Shown piece after piece: positions 36,840 through 46,384 of a stretch of DNA of 64,000 nucleotides. The DNA is from Mycobacterium simulans (GTDB lineage Bacteria; Actinomycetota; Actinomycetes; Mycobacteriales; Mycobacteriaceae): the NCBI RefSeq assembly GCF_900232995.1, contig NZ_OCVX01000001.1, positions 1 through 64,000 of the forward strand. The letters run 5' to 3'. A program made the position numbers and the translations under genes. Numbering within the stretch: position 1 is the first letter of the stretch; every line of letters begins with the position of its first letter. The notes under the pieces were generated by a model. That model did no database searches. It had not been told where the DNA came from and saw only the letters and a program-made list of their open reading frames with translations.

Positions 36840-36969
36840 AAGTCGTTCGACCACCACGATTATTTGGGCAGTGCATGAAATTTGCGTGCGACACGCCGGG
36901 TCGGGCCGGCAAGGCCGGTCACCGTTGTCGTCTACGTTGAGCTGAAATTCCCCAACGGGAGGCACAGCG

Positions 36970-38505
36970 GTGAGCCAAAGCCGACTCAGCGGAATGTCGC
37001 GTCGGAAATTCTTGGGCAATGCCGCCGCAGGGGGTGCTGGGGCGTTAATGGCGCTTGCCGGGCCGGTAATTGAAAAGGCCTACGGAGCGGGGCCTTGCGC
37101 CGGTCATTTGACCGACATCGAACACTTTGTGCTATTCATGCAGGAGAACCGATCATTCGATCATTACTTCGGAACGCTCTCCGGCATCGATGGATTCAAC
37201 ACCCCATCGCCACTTTTCGCGCAAAAGGGCTGGAATCCCATGACGCAGGCCATTGACCCTGCCGGCGTCACGATCCCCTACCGCCTCGACACCACCCGCG
37301 GCCCCATCCTCGACGGCGAATGCGTCAATGACCCGGCCCACACCTGGGCCGCGCTGCATCAGGCCTGGAACGGCGGCGCCAACGACAACTGGCTGCCGGT
37401 GCAGGCCAACGGAGCACACACCCCCACAGTGATGGGCTACTACCAGCGCCAAGACATTCCGGTCCACTACCTGCTCGCTGACGCGTTCACGATCTGCGAT
37501 CGGTACTTTGGCTCGGTGTTGGGACCAACCCTGCCCAACCGGCTGTACTGGCTGAGCGCCACCCTCGACCCAGACGGAACCAATGGCGGGCCGCAGCTGG
37601 GGAGCCCCTACATCAAGCCGACTCAGAGCTTCAGCTGGCGCATCATGCCACAGAACCTCAGCGACGCCGGCATCACCTGGAAGGTGTATCGCAACAAGAC
37701 CCTCGGACCGTTCGTCTCCGATCTCACCTTCGGTAATTTCATCGAGTACTTCACACAGACAGCGGATCCGAGGTCGGATCTCGCCCGCCGCGGCCTAGCG
37801 CCGAGCTACCCCGGAGATTTCCTCGTCGACGTCAAAACCAACAGACTGCCGCAGGTTTCCTGGGTGATTCCCAACATCCTTCAATCCGAACACCCAGCAT
37901 TCCCGGTGGCGGCGGGCGCCATCGCGCTGGTGATGGTGCTCAAGATCCTGCTGTCCAATCCGGCGGTCTGGGAAAAGACCGCGTTGATCGTCAGCTACGA
38001 CGAAAACGGCGGATTCTTCGACCACGTCGTACCGCCCACCGCGCCACCGGGAACTCCCGGCGAATATGTCACGGTGCCTGACATCAATGCGGTGCCTGAT
38101 TCCGGGGGCATCCGTGGGCCGATCGGCTTGGGTTTTCGGGTCCCGTGTTTGATCATCTCTCCGTACAGCCGCGGGCCGCTGATGGTCCACGACACCTTCG
38201 ACCACACCTCACAGCTGCGATTGCTGGAGACACGATTCGGGGTACCAGTGCCTAACCTCACCCCCTGGCGCAGAAGCACGGTGGGAGATATGACTTCCGC
38301 GTTCAACTTCGCTGTCCCGCCAAACCCGTCGCCGCCTAAGCTGAATCATCCTGTGGTTGGCGAACTTTCGAAACTCCCGCAGTGCGTTCCGAACGCGGTA
38401 CTGGGCAGCGTGAATTACGGGATCCCCTACCGAGTGCCGTATCCGCAAACCATGCCGTCTCAGGAAACCACTCCAGTCCGTGGGATTCCCAGCGGTGCTT
38501 GCTAA
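36970..38505 (+). CDS. Tat-exported phospholipase C (PlcA/B/C family)
   Basis: 511 residues. The signal contains the twin-arginine motif SRRKFLGN followed by a hydrophobic Ala/Gly stretch, cleaved near AYGAG. Metal-site region is [17 protein letters not shown]; the C-terminal half has [15 protein letters not shown]. It belongs to the phosphoesterase family of mycobacterial Plc proteins, which hydrolyse phosphatidylcholine and sphingomyelin. Start GTG 36970 has a GGGAGG site. Which of PlcA-D is closest cannot be told by eye. Confidence 0.92.
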   Translation: MSQSRLSGMSRRKFLGNAAAGGAGALMALAGPVIEKAYGAGPCAGHLTDIEHFVLFMQENRSFDHYFGTLSGIDGFNTPSPLFAQKGWNPMTQAIDPAGVTIPYRLDTTRGPILDGECVNDPAHTWAALHQAWNGGANDNWLPVQANGAHTPTVMGYYQRQDIPVHYLLADAFTICDRYFGSVLGPTLPNRLYWLSATLDPDGTNGGPQLGSPYIKPTQSFSWRIMPQNLSDAGITWKVYRNKTLGPFVSDLTFGNFIEYFTQTADPRSDLARRGLAPSYPGDFLVDVKTNRLPQVSWVIPNILQSEHPAFPVAAGAIALVMVLKILLSNPAVWEKTALIVSYDENGGFFDHVVPPTAPPGTPGEYVTVPDINAVPDSGGIRGPIGLGFRVPCLIISPYSRGPLMVHDTFDHTSQLRLLETRFGVPVPNLTPWRRSTVGDMTSAFNFAVPPNPSPPKLNHPVVGELSKLPQCVPNAVLGSVNYGIPYRVPYPQTMPSQETTPVRGIPSGAC

Positions 38506-38534
38506 TTCGTGTCCAACTCGCCTAGAGCAAAACA

Positions 38535-38568
38535 CTGGCCGCCATAGCCCAATGGGCTAGGCGGCCAG
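38535..38568. terminator. Hairpin between convergent genes
   Basis: Arms CTGGCCGCC and GGCGGCCAG (9 bp) continue into TAGCCC/GGGCTA with a single bulged A and an AAT loop. It lies between the plc stop (38505) and the convergent secreted-protein stop (38593), without a T-run, as is common for mycobacterial intrinsic terminators. Works in either direction. Confidence 0.75.
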
Positions 38569-38592
38569 GTTCCGTGAAATGCGTTTTGGAAC

Positions 38593-38838
38593 TTAGGTGC
38601 ACGGTATGCCGTGCGGACCTCCAATCCAGTGACCAGGCGGTGCCTGCCACGGGCACCAGTGCTGAATCTGTCCAGGTGGTACCGGCTGCCATCTAATCGG
38701 ATCGTCGATATGGGGCCCCGGTGGTCCTGGTATACGTGGTCCCGGATCGGCCTGCGCGACACCGGCACCGATGCCCAGCACAGTGGCGCACATCGCCCCG
38801 GCGAGTGTGATCCTCCCCACGATTCTCTTCATATCCAT
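38593..38838 (-). CDS. Small secreted Pro/Gly/Trp-rich protein
   Basis: 81 residues. A signal peptide (MDMKRIVGRITLAGAMCATV, cleaved near AQADP) leaves a ~52-residue mature protein rich in Pro, Gly, His and Trp with two cysteines. The Ala-Asp-Pro after the cleavage site is typical of mycobacterial exported proteins. Start ATG 38838 has a GGGAGG site 8 bp upstream. Function unknown. Confidence 0.8.
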   Translation of the reverse strand: MDMKRIVGRITLAGAMCATVLGIGAGVAQADPGPRIPGPPGPHIDDPIRWQPVPPGQIQHWCPWQAPPGHWIGGPHGIPCT

Positions 38839-39024
38839 TGTGGTGGCCTCCCTTTTGGCCCTTTCTTACCGCGCGCCAGATCAGTGGTACTCCGCTGACG
38901 TGCGGGTTAGGCAGGGTAACAACCTGCAATACTTCCAAGATACCCTCCGGACCTGAACGTCAAACCCGGTCCGCGCGCGTAAGGTAGCGATGGGCCGCTG
39001 ATTGGGACCAGCCGGTATTAGATC

Positions 39025-40044
39025 TCAACTGGGTGACGCCCCGCTTGGCTGGCGCACTGGTAGTCCAGCGGCGCGGTATATCGCATCGATGACGATCATG
39101 TTCTCGACGGCATCCTCCGGTGTTGTCTTTACCGGTTCCCCGCGCAGCACCGCGGCGGCGAATGCGTCGAGCTGGTACGCATAGGAGGCGCGGCGCGAAA
39201 AACGCTCTACCCGTTTGCCATTGGCTGATCGCACCGTCATCCGGTGAAAATACTGCGGTACAACAGGATTGAGCACACGCAGCTCGCCGTCGTCGCCGAT
39301 CAGGTGAGCGCTGATGTTCAGCAGGTCCGATGACCACATCGAGCAGCGGACCCTGCCCGTGTGCCCGCCCGCAAACCGCAACTCTGCCACCATCGCCCGA
39401 TCGACCTGTGAATCACGCGGTTTGGCTTGCGCTGAAACAACTTCCGGAGCTGCCCCGCCGAACGTACGCGCCATATGGACGGCATAGCAGCCAGCATCCA
39501 TCAGTGCGCCACCGGCAAGCGAAAAGTTATAGCGGATGTCAGAAAACTTCGGCAGCGGAAAGCACATCGAGGTCTCGACCCGCCGGAGCTTGCCGAGCTC
39601 GCCCGAGGCGACGATCTGCTCGACTCGTAAAGCCAGCGGATGGTAGCGGTAGTGAAACGCCTCCATGACGACCCGATCCGACTTCGCTGCCAGCTCTGCG
39701 ATCTCACGGGCTTCGATTGCGTTGGCGGTAAACGGCTTCTCACACAACACGTGCTTGCCGGCGGCCAGCGCGGCGCGTGTCCAACGGCCGTGCAAACCGT
39801 TGGGCAACGGAATGTAGATCGCATCGAGGTTCGGGTCGGCGATCAGGGTGTCGTAGTTGTCATGCACCCGAGCGAGGCCGTGTTTGGCGGCGAAGTCCCG
39901 AGCACGCGACACGTCACGGGCGGCCACTGCGGCCACCTCAACCTCGGCGTTTGCTTTGGCCGGGTTGACGAGCGCCAGCGGTGCAATGCGGGCCGCACCC
40001 AGAATGCCGATCCGTAACGGTGCCCGCTGTCCGGACTCAGCCAT
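39025..40044 (-). CDS. Gfo/Idh/MocA family oxidoreductase
   Basis: 339 residues. Rossmann motif LRIGILGAARIAPLALV, then the EKPF catalytic-lysine motif (HVLCEKPFTANAIEA) and the MEAFHYRYHP block. NAD(P)-dependent oxidation or reduction of a sugar or related polyol is typical. Its start overlaps the stop of the flavoprotein gene upstream by one base (TAATG), so they form an operon. Substrate unknown. Confidence 0.88.
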   Translation of the reverse strand: MAESGQRAPLRIGILGAARIAPLALVNPAKANAEVEVAAVAARDVSRARDFAAKHGLARVHDNYDTLIADPNLDAIYIPLPNGLHGRWTRAALAAGKHVLCEKPFTANAIEAREIAELAAKSDRVVMEAFHYRYHPLALRVEQIVASGELGKLRRVETSMCFPLPKFSDIRYNFSLAGGALMDAGCYAVHMARTFGGAAPEVVSAQAKPRDSQVDRAMVAELRFAGGHTGRVRCSMWSSDLLNISAHLIGDDGELRVLNPVVPQYFHRMTVRSANGKRVERFSRRASYAYQLDAFAAAVLRGEPVKTTPEDAVENMIVIDAIYRAAGLPVRQPSGASPS

Positions 40045-41273
40045 TAGGGGTTGCCAGGTCCGCGACGGGCGAATTCGGGGGCGTGCTCGGGCCGGACCCC
40101 GACACCGATGAAATATGCGGGCACAGCCGATAGCCAGGGCAGCCGCGCGACCAGACCGAGTAGGGCCGCCGGAGGAGTGGGATCCTTGCCGTCGAGCAAT
40201 GGACCGAGCAACCGCCTCTGTAATACCCGCTGCACGGCTTGGGTCACCGCGGTGGGAAATGCGCGGCGGCGGCGGACGGCGGCTAGATCGCGATCGGTGA
40301 CCCGATGCTGCCGCAAGGGTTCAGCCAATATGGTCGCGGCCGCGACGGCATCTTGGACCGCCAGATTGATGCCGACGCCTCCTAACGGTGACATCGCGTG
40401 CGCCGCGTCGCCAATGCACAGCAGTCCATCAATGTGCCAGCGGCGCAACCGATTCACCCGGACGTCAAGGTGCTTGACATCGTCCATCGACTTCAGAGTT
40501 GCCACCGACCCGGCGGCTTCTGGTACCAGGGCGGCGACCTCGCGGCGAAACTCGTTGATGCCCCGTGCGCGCAATTGCCGGTCGCCACCCTTGGGCCCGA
40601 TATAGGCGATCTGGAAATAGCCTTCGCGCGGGATGACGCCGAGGGCTTTGCCAGGGCCGATGCGAGGCAGGAAGGAAAACTCCACCCCGCCATCACGCGG
40701 CAGCTTGAACCACCAGACGTCGAAGTTCACCGGGTATTCGCGCGTCTTCAGCCCGGCCTCATGACGAGCGATCGACCAGCGACCGTCGCACGCCACGGTC
40801 AACTCGGCCCGCAGTTCACCAGGACCCTCGGGGCCGTCGTAGCGCACTCCGATGACCTTGCCCGCCTCCCGCAACAGCCCGGTGGCCTCGGTCTTCATCC
40901 GTAATGTGAAAGTCGGCTCGGCTTCAGCGGCCTCGGCGAGCAGGTTCAGCAGGTCCCACTGCGGAACCATTGCTACGTAGGGATGGGGCTGCTTCAGACG
41001 CTCGAAATCGACGTAGGTCACCGAGCGCCCGTTTGATTCCAGTCTCGCCTTGCGGACCTCGGTGTAGGGCAACGCCGCGAAGCGCTCCCACAGGCCGAGC
41101 TCGTCGAGCAGCCGCATCGTTGTCGGATGCACGGTGTCGCCGCGGAAATCGCGCAGGAAGTCGCCGTGCTTCTCCAGCAACGTGACCTGCACCCCCGCCC
41201 GAGCCAGCATCAGCCCGAGGACCATGCCAGCCGGGCCGCCGCCGATAATCGCGCAGGTGGTTGTGTCGACCAT
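40044..41273 (-). CDS. FAD-dependent oxidoreductase (PHBH-fold monooxygenase)
   Basis: 409 residues. FAD motif CAIIGGGPAGMVLGLMLARAG, VACDGRWSIARHEAG (DG-like motif) and CIGDAAHAMSPLGGVGINLAV (GD motif). The early GDTVHPTTM segment marks a subgroup widespread in actinobacteria. It hydroxylates or epoxidises an unknown aromatic or isoprenoid substrate. It is the first gene of a two-gene operon with the Gfo/Idh oxidoreductase. Confidence 0.87.
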   Translation of the reverse strand: MVDTTTCAIIGGGPAGMVLGLMLARAGVQVTLLEKHGDFLRDFRGDTVHPTTMRLLDELGLWERFAALPYTEVRKARLESNGRSVTYVDFERLKQPHPYVAMVPQWDLLNLLAEAAEAEPTFTLRMKTEATGLLREAGKVIGVRYDGPEGPGELRAELTVACDGRWSIARHEAGLKTREYPVNFDVWWFKLPRDGGVEFSFLPRIGPGKALGVIPREGYFQIAYIGPKGGDRQLRARGINEFRREVAALVPEAAGSVATLKSMDDVKHLDVRVNRLRRWHIDGLLCIGDAAHAMSPLGGVGINLAVQDAVAAATILAEPLRQHRVTDRDLAAVRRRRAFPTAVTQAVQRVLQRRLLGPLLDGKDPTPPAALLGLVARLPWLSAVPAYFIGVGVRPEHAPEFARRGPGNP

Positions 41274-41337
41274 TAACGCCCAAGCATAAGGGCCGTTGAG
41301 TACGACAGGATCACCTGTTCAGTTGGCGACAGGTCCG

Positions 41338-43350
41338 CTAGGGGACAAGCGCCGAAATGTCATATGCGATCGCTTGGCCGGCGTTAATGAGTATCAGAAG
41401 CTCAAGCGCGCCCGCCGCGGTAACAAGTGCCACGTCGGCCGCTATCGGGTAACCGACCGCGTTCACGAGCCCCATCGGGTCACCATGGATCGCTTGCTGT
41501 ATCCCGTCCAGGAAGAGATTGATGTTGTAGGACGGTGCCGTGGTTAACACGGCGTTGGCAATGTCGGCCGTTGGCAGCAAAACCGTGTAGCTCCTTTCGG
41601 CAACCTTGGTGATCGTGGCGGCGACGTTGGTGTTCGCCGCCTGCAGATTGTCGATAATGCTGTCGATCGTGATCGCGTGAGGCGCTGGCGCAGGACCCGG
41701 CGAGGAACCGGATGCGGTACTACCCGGATTCAAGGTCAGCGGACTTCCCCAATCCATCGGTGACGGCAGATCGAGGTTGCTGATGTCGTACGCGAAATCG
41801 CTTATTCCCTGCTGGGTGCCAGCAGCCAGAGCATCGAAGACGGTTAACGGGCTCACCTCAGGGAACAAGCCAAACGGAGTAGAGACATTCGGTGGTGAGG
41901 TCGAATAGCCATAGGCCGGGTCGCCATAGCCCAGGTTGACGATCACCTTCAAGTTCGGTTGAACCAGGTCGGCGAGTGGATTTCCGAGAACGGGCAGCGC
42001 CCGCAGCGGCTCCAACAGCGGCAAGTTCTCCGTGCGAATCACGTAGTACTGGGTCATGGTAGGGCCGACCGTGTTAGTCAACGGAACGGCCGACGCAATC
42101 TGTTCAGGCGTGAGCATGAAGTAGTCGGTGTGCACATAGTAAGCGCCCGCAATGGCGTTGAGCGTTGAGACGAAGTTGATCGGATACCGCGGGAAATCGG
42201 CGACGCCGTCGTATTCGATGGTGTAGATCCTGGTCGGATACAGATTGTCCGGAGTCGCGCCGGTGGCCGTCACACCCAGGCTCGGAAAGGATATCCCTGG
42301 AAACCGCGTCGCTACCCCTCCGTTGGGATTGTTGGGATTGCCGATCAGCGTGAAGGAAAGCTGGTCTGGCGGCGGCGGATTGGCCGACGCCGCGAGATTG
42401 GCCATCGTCAGGGACGAGATCGTGGCGCTCTGGGAGTAGCCGAACACAGTGACGTTACTGCCAGCGGCGAGTTGCTGCCGGATCGCACTGTCCAGAATGA
42501 CCACGCCCTGGGCCACGGATGCGTCAAACGTCAGGTTCTTGACCGCGACCACGGGATATAACCCCTGTGGCGTAAAGAGTGCCTGCGCGATAGCCCCAGG
42601 GACACTGTGGCTGACGTATAGATCATTAGCTAATTGCACATATCTGGACGGAGGTATCGGCGTGCCGCTGCCACCCATGATCAGCGCAATCGTCTGTGCC
42701 GCAGCAGCTTTCATGACAACGCCGTTGCTCACCGAACTAGCTACGCCAACGTTTGATACGGCCGCCTTCGCGACCGCCGTATTGGCCTGGACAGGCCAGG
42801 CGGTACTAGCACTGCCGAGCAGGGCCTCGAGCTGCTGAGGCCAGGATGCCAACTGCGCGGCCACCGCCGAAGCCCCGGCGTGATAGCCCGCCAGCGCCGC
42901 CACGTCCTGGGCCCACATCTGCTCATACAGCGACTCAATGGCCGCGATGGCCGGGGCGTTCTGCCCGAACAGGTTGGACGCCACCAGGGACACCACCTGC
43001 GCTCGATTGGTCGCAACGAGCGCCGGATGAACCGTCGCGGCCATGGCTGCCTCGAACTCAGCTGCCGCCGCCCGAGCCAGACCAGCCGCTCCTTCGGCAT
43101 GGGCGGCCGACATGCTTAGCCAACCGACATAAGGTGCAGCCACATCCGCCATCGCCACCGACGCCGGCCCCAGCCACGATCCGCCCGCTAGCCCGGAGGT
43201 TACCGAGCCGAATGAGGTTGCTGCACTGTGCAAGTCGATGGCCAGATCATCCCAGGCCACCGCAGCGGCCAGCATAGTTGCTGGGCCCGCACCGCCAAAC
43301 ACCCGCGCCGAATTAACCTCCGGGGGCAGCACCACGAAATTCTGCAGCAT
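41338..43350 (-). CDS. PPE protein with C-terminal PE-PPE (alpha/beta hydrolase) domain
   Basis: 670 residues. N-terminal PPE domain starts [18 protein letters not shown] and ends near residue 180 with [16 protein letters not shown]. The PE-PPE domain from about 235 has the serine nucleophile in [15 protein letters not shown] (GxSxS), a [10 protein letters not shown] block and a HTDYF motif. PE-PPE proteins show esterase activity and are secreted to the envelope. Start ATG has an AAAGGA site. The C-terminus is hydrophobic, perhaps membrane-associated. Confidence 0.93.
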   Translation of the reverse strand: MLQNFVVLPPEVNSARVFGGAGPATMLAAAVAWDDLAIDLHSAATSFGSVTSGLAGGSWLGPASVAMADVAAPYVGWLSMSAAHAEGAAGLARAAAAEFEAAMAATVHPALVATNRAQVVSLVASNLFGQNAPAIAAIESLYEQMWAQDVAALAGYHAGASAVAAQLASWPQQLEALLGSASTAWPVQANTAVAKAAVSNVGVASSVSNGVVMKAAAAQTIALIMGGSGTPIPPSRYVQLANDLYVSHSVPGAIAQALFTPQGLYPVVAVKNLTFDASVAQGVVILDSAIRQQLAAGSNVTVFGYSQSATISSLTMANLAASANPPPPDQLSFTLIGNPNNPNGGVATRFPGISFPSLGVTATGATPDNLYPTRIYTIEYDGVADFPRYPINFVSTLNAIAGAYYVHTDYFMLTPEQIASAVPLTNTVGPTMTQYYVIRTENLPLLEPLRALPVLGNPLADLVQPNLKVIVNLGYGDPAYGYSTSPPNVSTPFGLFPEVSPLTVFDALAAGTQQGISDFAYDISNLDLPSPMDWGSPLTLNPGSTASGSSPGPAPAPHAITIDSIIDNLQAANTNVAATITKVAERSYTVLLPTADIANAVLTTAPSYNINLFLDGIQQAIHGDPMGLVNAVGYPIAADVALVTAAGALELLILINAGQAIAYDISALVP

Positions 43351-43403
43351 CGCGACGGTCCTTTCTCAACCGAGCCGCTGGTGGCTGACGTGATGAACTA
43401 GGC

Positions 43404-43465
43404 GTCCGGACAGCGCATTTTCATCCGATGCGCTTACAACAGCGCACTCGGATGAAAGTGCGGAC
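43404..43465 (-). terminator. Large stem-loop between small secreted gene and PPE gene
   Basis: The arms GTCCG...GCATTTTCATCCGA and TCGGATGAAAGTGCGGAC pair with few mismatches, and an inner GCGC/GCGC pair surrounds TTACAACA. It lies downstream of the 43482-43676 gene and upstream of the PPE gene on the same strand. It could terminate the small transcript or act as a PPE leader structure. Confidence 0.6.
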
Positions 43466-43481
43466 GGATCCCGATGGGCGG

Positions 43482-43676
43482 TCAGATGCCGGTGTGCGTC
43501 GGCGCGCTGATTAGCGTGCCGCCTACTAGAGCCGGCGCCCCCTGAGGGATGTCGCGGCCAAGCGGGGGACCCTCTGCTAGACATCCGGAGCCCGTCAGCG
43601 CAACCATCGCGAACAGGGCGGCAAGCACCACCAGCACCCGAGTAGTGAGTCGACGTTTCTTGCTCTTGACGCTCAT
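43482..43676 (-). CDS. Small exported protein or lipoprotein
   Basis: 64 residues. A basic start (MSVKSKKRRLTTR), a hydrophobic helix and a GSGC that is a weak lipobox candidate are followed by a ~30-residue Gly/Pro-rich tail. An AAGGA site sits 9 bp before the ATG at 43676. The signal and ribosome site make it likely real; function unknown. Confidence 0.6.
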   Translation of the reverse strand: MSVKSKKRRLTTRVLVVLAALFAMVALTGSGCLAEGPPLGRDIPQGAPALVGGTLISAPTHTGI

Positions 43677-43691
43677 CGATCAGTCCTTATC

Positions 43692-43904
43692 TGTGTTGGG
43701 GACCCCCGCAAAGGTGGGGATCCGTTGGATCGTTGTTTTGTTGTTTTGCCTCGTTTCCCATCCCCGACATTGGTCGGTGGAGCGGAGTCGGGGTCAAGGT
43801 GGAGCGCCCGAAGCGCAGCGAGGACGAACGACCTTGAGGCCGAGGAGGATCCGCCGCATACTCCCGGTCGGTCGAGCGTCTGTGCCGAGGGGGTCCCCAT
43901 CACA
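43692..43904. repeat. 213-bp element bounded by 16-bp inverted repeats (MITE-like)
   Basis: TGTGTTGGGGACCCCC at 43692-43707 is matched in inverse by 43889-43904 with one mismatch; the inner 11 bases TGGGGACCCCC are perfect. The interior is GC-rich, includes another GGTGGGGATCC next to the left end, and encodes no convincing protein. Size, terminal repeats and intergenic position fit a non-autonomous transposable element, but other copies would have to be found. Confidence 0.5.
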
Positions 43905-44397
43905 TGTCATCTCTCATATGTCGATAAAACGGCCTGGCGTACGCCGAATAAATGCTAGCTTCAGTGCGGGCCATAATGGAACGTTTTCGGAAATTGCGGA
44001 CGAACTTTTCGAATCGTCATTGGCGACCGGCCAATGCGCCTGAAAATAAATACTTCCTGCGGCCCACCGATCGGCTCTCACCCTCCGACATGGCGTTGCC
44101 GTTGCCCACCGCGCCTCGCCCGACGAGGTCATTGCACACCTGAAATACCTTGGTAGCTAGGAATTTTGGTGAACCCCGTCGTCGGGGCGCATAAGACGTG
44201 GTCAAGATGCCGGGCGCCCACTAACCAAAAGTCGCGCATTCCATGCATTGGCGATCCGCTCGATTGACCAATGACTTGACATTGCGCTGCAAATACTTGC
44301 GTCAACCGTGGAACATTTCCACCGATGTCGACTATTTTTGCATTTGGAACTTAAGATTGGTATGCCATGTTAATTGTCAAGAATTTGGACACGGCCC
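43905..44397. other. 493-bp noncoding stretch upstream of the FadD gene
   Basis: Noticeably more AT-rich than the neighbourhood, with no supported gene. It contains a small inverted repeat (CAATG...CATTG near 44269-44284) with an embedded TTGACA that could be part of a promoter. Possible horizontally acquired or decayed DNA next to the inverted-repeat element. Confidence 0.45.
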
Positions 44398-44422
44398 GGG
44401 TGGGCGGGACCTTCGCCCACCC
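44398..44422. terminator. Perfect 9-bp hairpin upstream of FadD gene
   Basis: GGGTGGGCG and CGCCCACCC form a perfect 9 bp stem around a 7 nt loop, 84 bp before the FadD start at 44506. It could end an upstream transcript or form a leader structure. No T-run follows. Confidence 0.5.
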
Positions 44423-44505
44423 ACACACGATGACATGGAGCTTCCCGCGTTGGTCCACGCAGCGCGCAGTGAGCTAGCGGCTTCGGCATAACATAGGCGA
44501 GTGCA

Positions 44506-46203
44506 ATGTCTACCGGTCAAGCCGCACCGTCGAGATCCTCGGCAGCTACCTTGTACGTGACAGAAACGATTCAAGCGCTCCTGCAGCAGCGGATGTCCGA
44601 TTCAGCAGTTGCGGTGAAATACCTTGACCTGCAATGGACGTGGAGTCAGTATCTGGCGGAGGCGGCGGCGCGGGCGGCAGCTCTCATCGGTGCGGCCGAT
44701 TCCGGCCGACCGATGCACATTGGCAGTCTGCTGGGAAACACGCCCGAGATGCTCGCCCAGATGGCGGCGGCTGGGCTGGGCGGCTACGTGCTCTGCGGTC
44801 TGAACACCACACGGCGAGGCGAAGCGCTGGCCGCCGACGTGAGACGGGCGGACTGTCAAATCGTTGTGACCGATGCCGAACACCGAGCCCTGCTGGACGG
44901 TCTAGACCTGTCGGGCACGCAGATTCTTGATACCTCGACTTCGCGGTGGGCTGAATTAATCGGTGACGGTGGCACTTTGGTCCCCTACCGGCAGGTCGAC
45001 ATGATGGATCCGTTCATGATGATCTTCACGTCGGGGACCAGCGGAAATCCCCAGGCGGTGCAGGTGTCGCATTTGATGCCGACGTTCGCCGGGCGCAGCC
45101 TGACCGAGCGGTTCGCACTGACCCAGCGCGACACCTGCTATGTGTCCATGCCGCTGTTCCACTCCAATGCGGTGGTCGCGGGTTGGGCACCCGCCGTGGT
45201 TTCCGGCGCCGCCATCGTGCCGGCGAAGTTCTCGGCAACTAACTTCCTCCACGACATCCGCCGCTACCATGCCACGTACATGAACTACGTCGGCAAGCCC
45301 CTGGCCTACATCCTTGCCACCCCTGAACGCGATGACGACACTGACAATCCACTGCGGGTAGCATTCGGAAACGAGGCCAACGACAAGGACATTGACGAGT
45401 TCTCGCGCCGCTTCGACGTCCAGGTCGAGGATGGCTTCGGCTCGACCGAGAACGCGGTCATCGTGATCCGCGAACCCGGCACGCCGCCGGGTTCGATCGG
45501 CAGAGGGGTCGACGGCGTCGCGGTGTACAACAGCGACACAATCACCGAGTGCGCGGTAGCACGTTTCGACGACCATGGTGCGCTCACCAACGCCGACGAA
45601 GCCGTGGGCGAGTTGGTCAACACGATGGGATCGGGCTTCTTCACCGGCTACTACAACGACCCCGAAGCCAATGCCGAACGCATGCGCCACGGCATGTACT
45701 GGTCGGGAGACCTCGCCTATCGAGACTCGGAGGGCTGGATTTACCTGGCCGGCCGCACCGCCGATTGGATGCGGGTGGACGGCGAGAATCTGGCGGCAGC
45801 TCCGATCGAGCGAATTCTGTTGCGCCACAATGCCGTAAATCGCGTCGCGATCTATGCCGTCCCGGACGAATCCGTCGGCGACCAGGTAATGGCGGCGGTC
45901 GTCCTGCATGACGGCCACGCGTTCGACCCTGAATCGTTCGAAGCATTCTTGGCCGCCCAACCCGACCTCTCCCCCAAGGCCTGGCCACGATACGTGCGCA
46001 TTGCCACCGACCTTCCCAGCACCGCCACACACAAGGTCCTCAAGCGCCTGCTGATCACTGACGGAACGGCCGTCGCCGGCGACGAGATCCTGTGGGTGCG
46101 CGAAGCTCGGGGCACCGCTTACCACGTTGCGTCGGGTAGCGGCTCGGCGCACCGATCGCTCGTGCCGGATATTCGCAACACCGCATCGCGTACCCCTCAC
46201 TGA
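44506..46203 (+). CDS. FadD-type acyl-CoA synthetase (FadD1/FadD17-like)
   Basis: 565 residues. The N-terminal half has AVKYLDLQWTWSQYLAEAAA and GLGGYVLCGLNTTRRGEALA, which I associate with M. tuberculosis FadD1/FadD17. P-loop is FTSGTSGNPQAV, where the usual PK is PQ. YxGSTEN-type A5 appears as DGFGSTENAV. The adenylate domain ends with a catalytic-lysine region near THKVLKRLLI. The ~40-residue C-terminal tail is non-conserved. It activates fatty or sterol-derived acids; exact substrate unknown. Confidence 0.88.
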   Translation: MSTGQAAPSRSSAATLYVTETIQALLQQRMSDSAVAVKYLDLQWTWSQYLAEAAARAAALIGAADSGRPMHIGSLLGNTPEMLAQMAAAGLGGYVLCGLNTTRRGEALAADVRRADCQIVVTDAEHRALLDGLDLSGTQILDTSTSRWAELIGDGGTLVPYRQVDMMDPFMMIFTSGTSGNPQAVQVSHLMPTFAGRSLTERFALTQRDTCYVSMPLFHSNAVVAGWAPAVVSGAAIVPAKFSATNFLHDIRRYHATYMNYVGKPLAYILATPERDDDTDNPLRVAFGNEANDKDIDEFSRRFDVQVEDGFGSTENAVIVIREPGTPPGSIGRGVDGVAVYNSDTITECAVARFDDHGALTNADEAVGELVNTMGSGFFTGYYNDPEANAERMRHGMYWSGDLAYRDSEGWIYLAGRTADWMRVDGENLAAAPIERILLRHNAVNRVAIYAVPDESVGDQVMAAVVLHDGHAFDPESFEAFLAAQPDLSPKAWPRYVRIATDLPSTATHKVLKRLLITDGTAVAGDEILWVREARGTAYHVASGSGSAHRSLVPDIRNTASRTPH

Positions 46204-46204
46204 G

Positions 46205-46384
46205 ATGGGCTACGCGATCCCCCGTGAGCACGCGGCGACCGCCGTACGCCCGGTCCGCGACGTTGCCAGCCGCTACGACGCACCGACACCTGTCGAAGCC
46301 GACACATTGCGTCCCGCATACCCCGACTGGGACGCGTTTGCCGCAGTCCGGTCCCGCCTCGACCCAAGTCCGATATCTACATGA
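46205..46384 (+). pseudogene. C-terminal remnant of an FAD-linked sugar-lactone oxidase
   Basis: The 59-codon frame begins MGYAIPREHAATAVRPVRDV and ends LRPAYPDWDAFAAVRSRLDP. Both pieces match the last ~110 residues of aldono-lactone oxidases/dehydrogenases (the E-x-A-x-P-R-E block and the YPxWxxFxxVRxxLDPxG block), but the ~60 residues that normally separate them, including the HWGK active-site segment, are missing. It overlaps the next start by 4 bp. A deleted gene relic. Confidence 0.65.

Noticed and set aside
43692-43904. Full insertion sequence
   Set aside because: Inverted ends are present but the 213 bp contain no transposase; recorded only as a possible non-autonomous repeat.
44243-44491. 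82-codon frame upstream of the FadD gene
   Set aside because: Spans a perfect hairpin, has Cys/His-rich random-looking sequence and no ribosome site.
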